Assembly (NCBI GenBank): GCA_029379215.1
Contig: JAQYWO010000055.1
Coordinates: 1 to 35,696 of the forward strand
Reading direction: 5' to 3'
Source: Rhizonema sp. PD37
Lineage (GTDB): Bacteria; Cyanobacteriota; Cyanobacteriia; Cyanobacteriales; Nostocaceae
DNA: 35,696 nt
Shown here: piece by piece, positions 25,011-32,831 of the stretch
Layout: each line of letters starts with the position of its first letter
Position numbering within the stretch: the stretch's first letter is position 1
Made by a program: the position numbers and the translations under genes
The notes under the pieces: model-generated
The model's database searches: none
What the model was told of the DNA's origin: nothing
What the model saw: only the letters and a program-made list of their open reading frames with translations

Positions 25011-25433
25011 CGTCTACACCTCAGCCTCAGATAAGTGCAACGCCGTTACTCATGAGGAGTGGCGGCATTTATTGTTGTCAAAACCAAGTGCGATCGCTAA
25101 TTGCTCGACATGTTGTGCAAGACGTTGGTCCTGCACTTTGATAACATATTTGTGATGAGAAAGAAACGAGCGATCGCTCTTGATAGCATCGAGAAATTGT
25201 GCATAAAAGTCGTATAGTACAATTAGTCTCGGTCCTCTCACGAGTGCGACTTGCCTTATTCAATCTTGAGGGAGCATCCCAAATGTGTAAGTTTATTTTA
25301 TTTTGTAGTGCGGGCTTTAGCCCGCTTCATTTTAAAATAGAAAGCAATATGCTCCTACTACTGTTTTTTTTGCAAAATTGGGATGTTCCCAATCTTGAGG
25401 GTGTTTATCCAAAATATTAGGAGCTGAATAAAA
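25011..25433. other. Intergenic region with HIP1 sites and a hairpin repeat
   Basis: I see no convincing gene; a 63-codon minus-strand frame (25050-25241) contains two HIP1 octamers but no recognisable features. GCGGGCT-TT-AGCCCGC at 25310-25325 is a common cyanobacterial hairpin. It is bracketed by two copies of CAATCTTGAGGG (25261-25272 and 25391-25402), which may mark the limits of a small repeat element. Confidence 0.5.
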
Positions 25434-25865
25434 ATGAATCGTCCAACTGGAGTCACTATCCTTGCTGTTCTCGAATTAATCCGGAGTATAATGGGACTTC
25501 TCGTTGCTCTATGCCTGTTTTTTTTCAAAAATGCTTTCTTTAACGCTTTTAACCAAAACTCTCAGGTTCAGCAATCCATTCACCAATTATCACCAGAAAC
25601 TTTACAAATCGCATTAAACGTCGCTGGTGGTTTTGCATTGTTTGGTTGTTTGATTGGGTTTCTATTAACGTATGGACTTTTTACCCTAAAAGGATGGGCT
25701 TGGATAATTACTCTAGTGTTTACTGTCTTAGGTATTCTCAGTAATATCAGCTCACTGTTTAAAGCACAAGTGAATCCTGGATGGACTGTGGTTGACTTGG
25801 TCATTAATGCTGTTATTATGTACTACCTACTACAACCGCAAGTGAAACGAGCATTTGGTCGATAA
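25434..25865 (+). CDS. Small four-helix membrane protein
   Basis: This 143-residue protein has four predicted membrane segments: RPTGVTILAVLELIRSIMGLLVALCLFFF (about 2-32), ALNVAGGFALFGCLIGFLLTYGLF (about 60-84), WAWIITLVFTVLGILSNI (about 88-105) and WTVVDLVINAVIMYYLL (about 117-133). The opening RPTGVTILAVLELI is common to small cyanobacterial membrane proteins of unknown function. AGGAGCTGAATAAAA lies just upstream of the ATG, which supports the start. There are no catalytic motifs. Confidence 0.75.
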   Translation: MNRPTGVTILAVLELIRSIMGLLVALCLFFFKNAFFNAFNQNSQVQQSIHQLSPETLQIALNVAGGFALFGCLIGFLLTYGLFTLKGWAWIITLVFTVLGILSNISSLFKAQVNPGWTVVDLVINAVIMYYLLQPQVKRAFGR

Positions 25866-26114
25866 CTAGCGTTTGATTATGCCAACTAAAATATTCATAA
25901 GTTCTGTTAACTCTTCTAGAAGTCGATATAGTTTCAAGTCTTCTATTATTTCTTTTTCTTGCCGTTTATATCTACCAAATCAAATTATATGAGCTTACCC
26001 TACCTTTCCATCCTTTCAGGCTATTACCAGACAGGAAAATTGGGAATTTTACGTAACAATTATCTTGTCTCTCTTTAACAATCTCAGAGATAATACCATT
26101 TTACAAAATGATAA
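25866..26114. other. Spacer before the TIR/AAA-like locus
   Basis: AT-rich sequence with no gene; the missing 5' end of the TIR-like domain is not visible here, so the next gene's start has been lost by deletion or rearrangement. Confidence 0.45.
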
Positions 26115-27524
26115 TCAAAATCATGGTTTCTAATTCTTTCCTCTGAACAAATCGAAGCTAAAATTCGCTCCTCTGATTTTCTGATTGTCTTGCTGAGTGA
26201 GCATTCAGCTCACAGTGAGATGGTAGAAACGGAAATCCGCATGGCACACAACTTTGCTCAAGTGCAGTCAGGAAACCCCGCCATTCTTCCAGTACGGTTA
26301 GCATACCGTCAGCCGTTTCAGTATCCCCTAAGTGCTTATTTGAATCATATCAACTGGGCGTATTGGAGTGATGATCGGGATACGCCACAGTTAATAGATG
26401 AGTTAAAGCAAGCTATTTCAAGCAGAGATTCAAGTATCGGTATGCAAGCCAAGATTGATTTACTGCCATTAAACGAACCATTTGATTTGCCACGCCCTTA
26501 TGCATCTGCACAGCCAGGAGCATTAGAGATTCCAGAAGGGACGATGAAACTCAAATCTGCTTTCTACGTAGAAAGGCAGGCTGACAGCATTGGTCTGAAC
26601 ACAATTGTACAGGAGGGGGTGACAATTTCTATCAAGGGTCCGAGGCAAGTTGGTAAAAGTTCCCTCTTAAACCGGATCATCAAAGAGGCTAAGAAGAGTA
26701 AGCGTGTATTATTTTTGGATTTTCAACTTTTAGGGAAAGCAGATCTTTCGAGTGATGAGATTTTTTTACGTCGGTTTTGTTCTTGGGTAAGTGAAGACTT
26801 AGAACTAGAAGATCGAGTCGATGAATATTGGCAGAAAAATATTAGTCATATCCAACGTTGTACTCGCTACATCAGTCGTCACATCTTAAAGGAATTGACT
26901 AGTCCATTGGTGTTGGCAATGGATGAGGTGGACAAGGTGTTTGATGCACCCTTTCGCAATGATTTTTTTGGCATGTTGCGTAATTGGCACAACAGTCGTG
27001 CCATGAGTGATATTTGGAACAATCTCGATTTTGTCTTAGTGACTTCTACGGAGCCTTATCAGTTAATTGACGACCTGAATCAATCTCCTTTTAATGTGGG
27101 ACAGGTGATTGAATTAGAGGATTTTACCTTAGAATAGGTACGTGATATTAACAGGCATCATAGTTCGCCTTTTAATACGAGTGCGGAAATGAAATTGATG
27201 GCACTATTAAATGGACATCCTTATTTAGTCAGGAAAGCACTGTATTTGGTTGCCAGTAGCCAAATCACGACTACAGAATTATTTAATGATGCCAGTAACA
27301 CTAGGGGACCATTTGGCGATCATCTACGTCGCTTATTGTCACTATTACATGACAGGCAGGAATTAAAACAAGCTTTACTACAAGTCATTAGCCAAAATAT
27401 ATGCGAAGATCAGCAAATATTCTGGCAGTTGCGGGGTATAGGTTTAGTCCGCTCATCAGGGCAAGAAGTCATACCTCGTTGTCAGCTTTACGCAGACTAC
27501 TTCCGGGAGCATCTCCGTGGCTAA
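26115..27524 (+). pseudogene. TIR-like/AAA-like (STAND-type) protein, 5'-truncated and amber-interrupted
   Basis: The frame opens without a start codon at 26115 with EQIEAKIRSSDFLIVLLSEHSAHSEMVETEIRMAH, the second half of a TIR-like domain. It continues through PVRLAYRQPFQYPLSAYLNHINWAYW into an AAA-like ATPase with Walker A KGPRQVGKSSLLNRI and Walker B LVLAMDEVD. TAG at 27135-27137 replaces what should be Gln in FTLEQVRDINRHH, and the same frame then runs intact to 27524 (LMALLNGHPYLVRKALYLV, typical of this ATPase class). The rest of the ATPase is well conserved, so loss is recent. A TTG at 26190 could start a shortened product. It overlaps the next AAA-like gene by 8 bases, so the two formed one operon. 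Confidence 0.82.
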
Positions 27525-30294
27525 GGTAAACATTTACTCTTTAGGTGGTACAGTCCAAGCTAATAAAGGAACTTACCTGAGAAGGCTTGCGGATAAGAAG
27601 CTGTTAGAGTTGTGTCAACAAGCAGAATTTGCCTATATCCTCACTTCCCGGCAGATGGGCAAGTCCAGCTTGATGATTAGTACTGCATCTGAGTTAAAAA
27701 AAGTTTCGGTGAAGTCAGTCATTATTGACTTGACAGGAATAGGGACACAGGTGAGTGCGGAACAGTGGTATTTAGGGTTACTCAGTATTCTTGAAGATAC
27801 TTTGACCCTGGATACAGATGTAGTAGAGTGGTGGCAGCAAAACTCTCATCTAGGGTTTACCCAGCGATTAACCCAATTTTTTCATCAGATTTTGTTGGTT
27901 GAGGAGACATCCCCTGTCGTCATTTTTTTGGATGAAATTGATACTACCCTCAGCTTGGATTTTACTGATGACTTTTTTGCAGCAATTCGCTATCTTTATG
28001 TGACGCGTGCCCAAGATGCCAAGTTAGAGCGACTTTCGTTTGTGTTGATTGGGGTAGCAACACCGGGAGATTTAATTCGTGACCCCAGGCGAACACCTTT
28101 TAATATTGGACAACGGTTAGATTTAACTGACTTTACTTTTGAGGAAGCAATACCCTTGGCAGAAGGCTTGGGACTGCCAAGGGAACCAGCACAACAGTTG
28201 TTGAGATGGGTGCAGGAATGGACTGGGGGACATCCATATTTAACTCAGCGGCTGTGTAGTATTATTAGTGAACAGGACAAAGACAGTTGGTCATCAGCAG
28301 CATTGGAAGAGGTGGTCAGCAGTACGTTTTTTGGAGCGATGAGCCAGCAAGATAATAACTTGCAGTTTGTGCGCGATATGCTGACCAAACGTGCCCCAAA
28401 TAAAGACCAATTGTTAAGTGTTTATCGAGAAATTAATTTAGGTAGGCATCCTGTTATTGATGAGGAACAGTCGATGATTAAGTCACACCTAAAGTTATCG
28501 GGGGTGGTGTGGCGTGAGGATAATACTTTACGGGTACGTAACCGCATTTACCAAGGAGTCTTTAATGCCGAGTGGGTAGAAAAAGAACTCGGTCAACTGC
28601 GTCCCTATTCCCAGGCTCTAAAAGCTTGGTTAGATGCAAAGCAAGGGGATGAATCGCGTTTGTTGCGGGGACTGGCTTTGCAGGATGCTTTGGATTGGGC
28701 GAAGAATAAAACTTTAAGCGATGACGATTATCGGTTTTTGGCTGCTAGTCAGGAGTTAGATAAGCGAGAAATTCAATTTGCTTTAGCGCAAACGGAGAAA
28801 AGGGCACAGCAGATTATCGCTGATGCGGAACGAAAAGCTAAACGCACTACTCGCATGGGTTTGGGTATTTTATCAGTAGCGATTATCGGGGCAATTGGGG
28901 CGAGTTGGTATGCTGAAAAATTAATCCAGGATGCAAAAACAGCTACTGTTTTAGAAATACAAGGGAACAAAGCTTTACAACTGTTTGATATCCACCAAAT
29001 AGAGGGGTTAATCTTAGCAATGGATGCTGGGGAAAAGTTACAAAAGCTGGTTGGGGTAAATACCCCCATAGAAAGATATCCAGATGTCACTAGCCCCATT
29101 GTCGCTTTAAATAGTATTTTAGATCATCTTCAGGAGAAAAATCAACTCAAAGGGCATACACAAACTGTCGAGAACGCCAATTTTAGTCCGGATGGCAAGG
29201 AAATCGTCACCGCATCATCTGACAATACTGCCAAGGTGTGGGACAACAAAGGCAAGTTGCTTTCCACCCTCAAGGGGCATACACAACCTCTCTACAACGC
29301 CAATTTTAGTCCTGATGGCAAGCAAATCGTCACCGCATCATCTGACAATACCGCCAAGGTGTGGGACAACAAAGGCAAGTTGCTTTCCACCCTCATAGGG
29401 CATACACAACCTGTCATCAACGCCAATTTTAGTCCTGATGGCAAGCAAATCGTCACCGCATCATTGGACAATACCGCTAAGGTGTGGGACATACATGGTA
29501 AGTTGCTTTCCACTCTCTCTGGGCATACAGCACGTGTCATCAACGCCAATTTTAGTCCTGATGGCAAGGAAATCGTCACCGCATCATTAGACGATACCGC
29601 CAAGGTGTGGCAGTTAAAAGGGTTAGGAGAACTGTTAAAATTTGGTTGTCAGTGGTTGCAGGACTATTTGATAATCAATCCCCAAGAACTGCAAAAATTA
29701 GAGGTATGTCAAACACCACGTACATTAAAAGCAGCAGCACCGTTTTTGGTAAAAGTGGGGGAAGACAAAGCAAAAGCTGGTAATCTGGATGAAGCTGTTG
29801 TTACTTTTAACACGGCTTTGAAGTGGAATGGGGAATTAAAGTTTAACCCCCAGAAAAAAGCACAAGAGTTTGAGATTAAAGGTAAAGCGGAACGCGAGGT
29901 TAGTGAGGGCAAGAGTCTTGTTATACAGAAAAAGATAAAGGAAGCGCTCGCTGCGTATAACCAAGCACAAAAACTTGATCCGCAAGTAGAAATTAGTGCT
30001 GATGATTGGAATAGTCTTTGTAAACAAGGTAGTCTAAATCAATCTGCCAAAGAGGTGATGTTTGCCTGTGAAAAAGCTGTCAAACTTGCCTCGAATGATG
30101 GCAACACTCGTGATAGTCGCGGGTTAGCAAGGGCGCTGACGGGTGATTACCAAGGAGCTATAGCCGATTTTGAGGCATTTATCGCCCAGACTAGTGATAA
30201 AAATGAGAAAGCACAACGGCAGGGGTGGGTGCAAGCCCTGCGGGGGGGTAAGAATCCTTTTACCAAGGAAGAGTTAAAGAAGTTAGATCAGTGA
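27517..30294 (+). CDS. AAA-like ATPase with membrane segment, WD40 repeats and TPR-like tail
   Basis: The architecture of this 925-residue protein suggests a STAND-type signalling switch. The AAA-like domain (about 1-350) has Walker A SRQMGKSSL (44-52), Walker B VVIFLDEID (134-142) and the WTGGHPYLTQRLC block. A charged helix (about 412-445) leads to one membrane segment (MGLGILSVAIIGAIGASWYA, 447-466). Next come four near-identical 41-residue WD40 repeats (about 544-707), then helical repeats (about 740-905) including AGNLDEAVVTFNTAL and LTGDYQGAIADFEAF, which look like TPRs. GTG 27517 is preceded by GGGAG, fixing the start. Four WD units are too few for a closed seven-bladed propeller, so it may oligomerise. 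Its upstream partner had a TIR-like domain, pointing to a conflict or stress-response role; this is inference. Confidence 0.9.
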   Translation: MAKVNIYSLGGTVQANKGTYLRRLADKKLLELCQQAEFAYILTSRQMGKSSLMISTASELKKVSVKSVIIDLTGIGTQVSAEQWYLGLLSILEDTLTLDTDVVEWWQQNSHLGFTQRLTQFFHQILLVEETSPVVIFLDEIDTTLSLDFTDDFFAAIRYLYVTRAQDAKLERLSFVLIGVATPGDLIRDPRRTPFNIGQRLDLTDFTFEEAIPLAEGLGLPREPAQQLLRWVQEWTGGHPYLTQRLCSIISEQDKDSWSSAALEEVVSSTFFGAMSQQDNNLQFVRDMLTKRAPNKDQLLSVYREINLGRHPVIDEEQSMIKSHLKLSGVVWREDNTLRVRNRIYQGVFNAEWVEKELGQLRPYSQALKAWLDAKQGDESRLLRGLALQDALDWAKNKTLSDDDYRFLAASQELDKREIQFALAQTEKRAQQIIADAERKAKRTTRMGLGILSVAIIGAIGASWYAEKLIQDAKTATVLEIQGNKALQLFDIHQIEGLILAMDAGEKLQKLVGVNTPIERYPDVTSPIVALNSILDHLQEKNQLKGHTQTVENANFSPDGKEIVTASSDNTAKVWDNKGKLLSTLKGHTQPLYNANFSPDGKQIVTASSDNTAKVWDNKGKLLSTLIGHTQPVINANFSPDGKQIVTASLDNTAKVWDIHGKLLSTLSGHTARVINANFSPDGKEIVTASLDDTAKVWQLKGLGELLKFGCQWLQDYLIINPQELQKLEVCQTPRTLKAAAPFLVKVGEDKAKAGNLDEAVVTFNTALKWNGELKFNPQKKAQEFEIKGKAEREVSEGKSLVIQKKIKEALAAYNQAQKLDPQVEISADDWNSLCKQGSLNQSAKEVMFACEKAVKLASNDGNTRDSRGLARALTGDYQGAIADFEAFIAQTSDKNEKAQRQGWVQALRGGKNPFTKEELKKLDQ
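29152..29609 (+). repeat. Tandem 123-bp WD40-coding repeats
   Basis: Units begin GGGCATACA at 29152, 29275, 29398 and 29521, exactly 123 bases apart, and are nearly identical at the DNA level, including silent positions. This indicates recent unit duplication or homogenisation, and the copy number may vary between strains or be miscounted in assembly. Confidence 0.92.
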
Positions 30295-30342
30295 CGACTC
30301 GACACTCCCGTTTCGGGTTGGTAACTGCTCTGAAAAAACATG

Positions 30343-30543
30343 TGATATTATGTTCTGTTAAATACTTATAATGTTCGTAGTTGCGCTGTCTAGCCTGCGG
30401 CATCCCCGAAGGGGTACGCACTCAAACTTTTAAGAGCGAAGACAGCGCACGGACAGATTCTTCCCTTGGGAAACACTTAGACGTACTGTCCTCAACTACA
30501 AACCTGTCTTTTATTTACAACTCATTTACCGAATATAATATAA
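30343..30543. repeat. Foldback (MITE-like) element, longer copy
   Basis: About 200 bases with inverted ends (TGATATTATGTTC at the left, CGAATATAATATAA at the right), with more pairing farther in (GTTCGTAGTTG against CAACTACAAAC). It matches the copy at 22796-22936 at both ends. It also holds a central insert with CCCCGAAGGGG and the 61-base block shared with 1966-2026. It has no coding capacity. Confidence 0.78.
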
Positions 30544-30591
30544 CTTGCACTAATAATTTACGTGATGATTAGACATAGGAGTGAAAATAAC

Positions 30592-30649
30592 GTAGGGGCG
30601 TTAGCGCAGCGTTAGCGAGTCTTCGAGCGTCACGGCCGTTCGCCCCTAC
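30592..30649. repeat. Palindromic repeat (GTAGGGGCG...CGCCCCTAC)
   Basis: A 9-base inverted repeat at the ends (30592-30600 and 30641-30649) encloses a GC-rich centre with further short pairings (CACGGCCGTT). One half resembles, on the opposite strand, the repeat block at 95-232. It is a typical dispersed REP-like sequence. Confidence 0.7.
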
Positions 30650-30863
30650 CAAGGATTTGAACGAACGCATAATTAATTTCTGGAGATGTCTATTAGATAA
30701 GGGTATAATATGAGGAGTTAGGTTTTTCTTTAATTTGTTTCAAATTCAATTACCGAGTTTCTTGTAGTTTCAATTCCGTTGGCACAGGCGATTAGCAGGC
30801 TCAACTTGGCGATCGCACCTCCTATACGCTAAGAATTGAAGGTAAATCACAGTCACCTCAGCA

Positions 30864-31169
30864 ATGAATCTATCAGAATTGCCTGGAGCAGAATTCATCT
30901 TACCCGGAATAGACGACCTTCGTAAAGGTCAGAATCAAACTGTTGGTTCGCTATTAATTGCGATGGCTGCAACACGCTTAAGCTCCGCCGGCTTAGATTT
31001 CCCACTAGATAATCTAGCTCCTGAGCCAGAATTAACCTTATATGCTCTTCTTCAAAATGAACGAGACGATGCCTACCCTTATTACAATGCTTTGCTCTCT
31101 AGGCTCATCAGCTTTTGTCACGCACTTGAATTGATTAATAAAGATAAGCTACTTAAGAAGCGCTTCTAA
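30864..31169 (+). CDS. Small hypothetical protein
   Basis: This 101-residue soluble protein begins MNLSELPGAEFILPGIDDLRKGQNQTVGSLLIAMAATRLSSAGLDF and ends in a helical, basic tail (LISFCHALELINKDKLLKKRF). The even composition and the compact start context look coding, but I do not recognise the family. It stands alone between repeats and the duplicated nucleotidyltransferase tail. Confidence 0.6.
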   Translation: MNLSELPGAEFILPGIDDLRKGQNQTVGSLLIAMAATRLSSAGLDFPLDNLAPEPELTLYALLQNERDDAYPYYNALLSRLISFCHALELINKDKLLKKRF

Positions 31170-31229
31170 AAACCTCAGCGTCAAGGCGGTTTATTCAAAA
31201 ATAATTTTCACCTCTACCTCCACGGATCG

Positions 31230-31712
31230 CTACATAGGATAATGTTTTGCTAAAAACTCCTGGGCGGAAGTGCGATCGCTTATCACTCCATCCAAAGTAG
31301 CAGCCAAGATATCATCCAACATTAATTTATACTGTGGTCTAAGTTTGTACCCCAGTTTCCTTAAGTCTTTGCCATTAAGGAGAGGTTGTACTCTTGACAA
31401 TACTGTTAAATATTGCCAAATCTGATGTCTAATTGCTCGCGAACTTTGCACAGCAATTAAAATCAGCATGGGCAATTCATACTGCCACAGTAACTGTACA
31501 ACTTGGCTAGGACGAAATTGCTCTACACTCACCCCCCTTCCAACACTCAATTGTAAAAAACCTACACATGAATCATTTAAAAAAATAAAGACGTTGCGTT
31601 TTGGTTGAGCCAACACCGTGTCCCGCTTCGTAGTCGATGCAAGACAGGTTTGCCACTCACGGATGCAGCTTGAACCCGCGCTGCAAACTTTATCGATTGC
31701 CAATGCTCGCAT
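31230..31712 (-). pseudogene. Duplicated 3' end of the DHH-CBS-nucleotidyltransferase gene
   Basis: The last about 100 codons (GRGVSVEQFRPSQVVQLLWQYELPMLILIAVQSSRAIRHQIWQYLTVLSR...EFLAKHYP) copy the C-terminus of the gene at 32832-35591. The shared DNA is 31234-31541 against 32854-33161, equal in length with no gaps and roughly 90% identical by eye. The first about 55 codons come from unrelated sequence and show no domain. The catalytic domains are absent, so the product cannot be a nucleotidyltransferase. One edge falls within the hairpin repeat of the parent gene. Confidence 0.85.
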
Positions 31713-31784
31713 CGTGGGTCAGTGATGTAGTTTATGCAATACTGCGTGGTACGAGAAAATACTGAATAGTTTTGGTGTAATTAA

Positions 31785-32309
31785 ATGAGTCAAAAACAAG
31801 AAATATTTATTTTTGCAACGGCCGCTACCACATCTCACCAAATTCCCAAATTAGTGCAGGCAGTGATTGAAGCCGGATGGACATCTTATACCATTACAAC
31901 TCCAAATTTAGAGATGATACTTCCGCCTCAACAAATTCATGATATTCCAGGCAATCAGCCTATTTTTCACTATGGTCAACCGCCATTAGATATTTTTCCC
32001 TTTGGTACAATGCTTGTAGCACCGTGTACGTTTAATACCTTCAACAAATTGGCTTTAGGTATTGCAGACAACTTAGCTATGGCAATGCTGGCTGATGCGA
32101 TAGGTACAGGATGTAGCACCTTTATTGCTCCCTCAATGACATACGGGTTATGGAACCATCCACAAGTTAAAGAGTCTAAGGAACGCCTACAAGATTGGGG
32201 ATGCCACATTATTCAACCACAAGTACAGGATAATTTCGCTATGGCTGCTATTGATGATATTCTTACTCATCTCTATAAACACTTCGCTCTTACTAATAAA
32301 ACTAGCTAA
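31785..32309 (+). CDS. Flavoprotein of the HFCD (PPC decarboxylase-like) family
   Basis: This 174-residue single-domain flavoprotein has the FMN-binding segments of the homo-oligomeric flavin-containing Cys decarboxylases. MLVAPCTFNTFNKLALGIADNLAMAM (76-101) corresponds to the PASANT-like loop, and FIAPSMTYGLWNHPQVKE (113-130) corresponds to the PxMNxxMW substrate clamp, here with Thr-Tyr in place of Met-Asn variants. Family members include the CoaC half of Dfp, EpiD and UbiX relatives. The deviating clamp and the lack of a CoaB domain argue against pantothenate metabolism, so the reaction is open. The gene stands alone, with no peptide-precursor gene visible next to it. Confidence 0.85.
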   Translation: MSQKQEIFIFATAATTSHQIPKLVQAVIEAGWTSYTITTPNLEMILPPQQIHDIPGNQPIFHYGQPPLDIFPFGTMLVAPCTFNTFNKLALGIADNLAMAMLADAIGTGCSTFIAPSMTYGLWNHPQVKESKERLQDWGCHIIQPQVQDNFAMAAIDDILTHLYKHFALTNKTS

Positions 32310-32831
32310 TAACTTTTAGTCGCAATGCATCCGTGACTGGTAAAAATTCTGATGTGTTTGTCAATATATCTATAGGATGAAAATAAGGCAAAAATCCGTG
32401 ATAAAGACATCATTTTTCAGTTAGCGATCGCCCTGAAGCAGTCCTCACACTATTATAAGACATCCCATCATTGGTTGAATTTTTAGCATCCTATATACCG
32501 TTTCTACAGTATGTGTGTTAACAGGCAGTGAAAGGAATACGCTTCATATTGATGAGGATGTTTAGCGCAAAGCGATTATGGTTTGGAGTTAGTTGCCACA
32601 AAAAGTTCAGAAGAAGCCTACAGCGCTTGAAGCAGTGATGGATGTGACACTCGATATAGAAGATGAGGATTCTCAAGCTTCTTTATACCAAATCTATGTG
32701 AAGCTGCATAGAATAATTTTTTGTCTAGCAGGAGTTGTAAGTGTCCTATTCTGTGCATCTTCTTTGTCATTAAATCAAAAAGTCGAGAGAAATTGCTACA
32801 AAGTTTACTCTGTAAAGTTTTTCGACTTTTT
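32310..32831. other. Intergenic region with a doubtful small frame
   Basis: A plus-strand frame of 89 codons (32593-32862, TTG start) contains an acidic stretch and one hydrophobic segment (IIFCLAGVVSVLFCASSLSL). It overlaps the convergent gene's end, has no ribosome site and is not recognised; it may be a remnant. Otherwise nothing is visible but a HIP1 site at about 32424. Confidence 0.4.

Larger units (their letters stand above)
30295..30863. other. Intergenic region with repeats
   Basis: No gene is visible. It contains a CCCGTTTCGGG stem just after the AAA/WD40 stop (30307-30317, a possible terminator without a T tract), the complete foldback element at 30343-30543 and a palindromic repeat at 30592-30649. 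Confidence 0.6.

Noticed and set aside
25050..25241. Minus-strand 63-codon frame
   Set aside because: It has no recognisable domain, includes two HIP1 octamers and lies in repeat-rich spacer; probably chance or a very degraded remnant.
6879..27137. Recoding of TAG as glutamine, suggested by several in-frame amber stops (6879, about 22600, 27135)
   Set aside because: TAG ends an apparently normal gene at 13330, and the interrupted genes carry other damage or lie among remnants; independent decay is simpler.
29292..29603. Minus-strand repetitive open frame
   Set aside because: It is the antisense shadow of the WD40 repeats.
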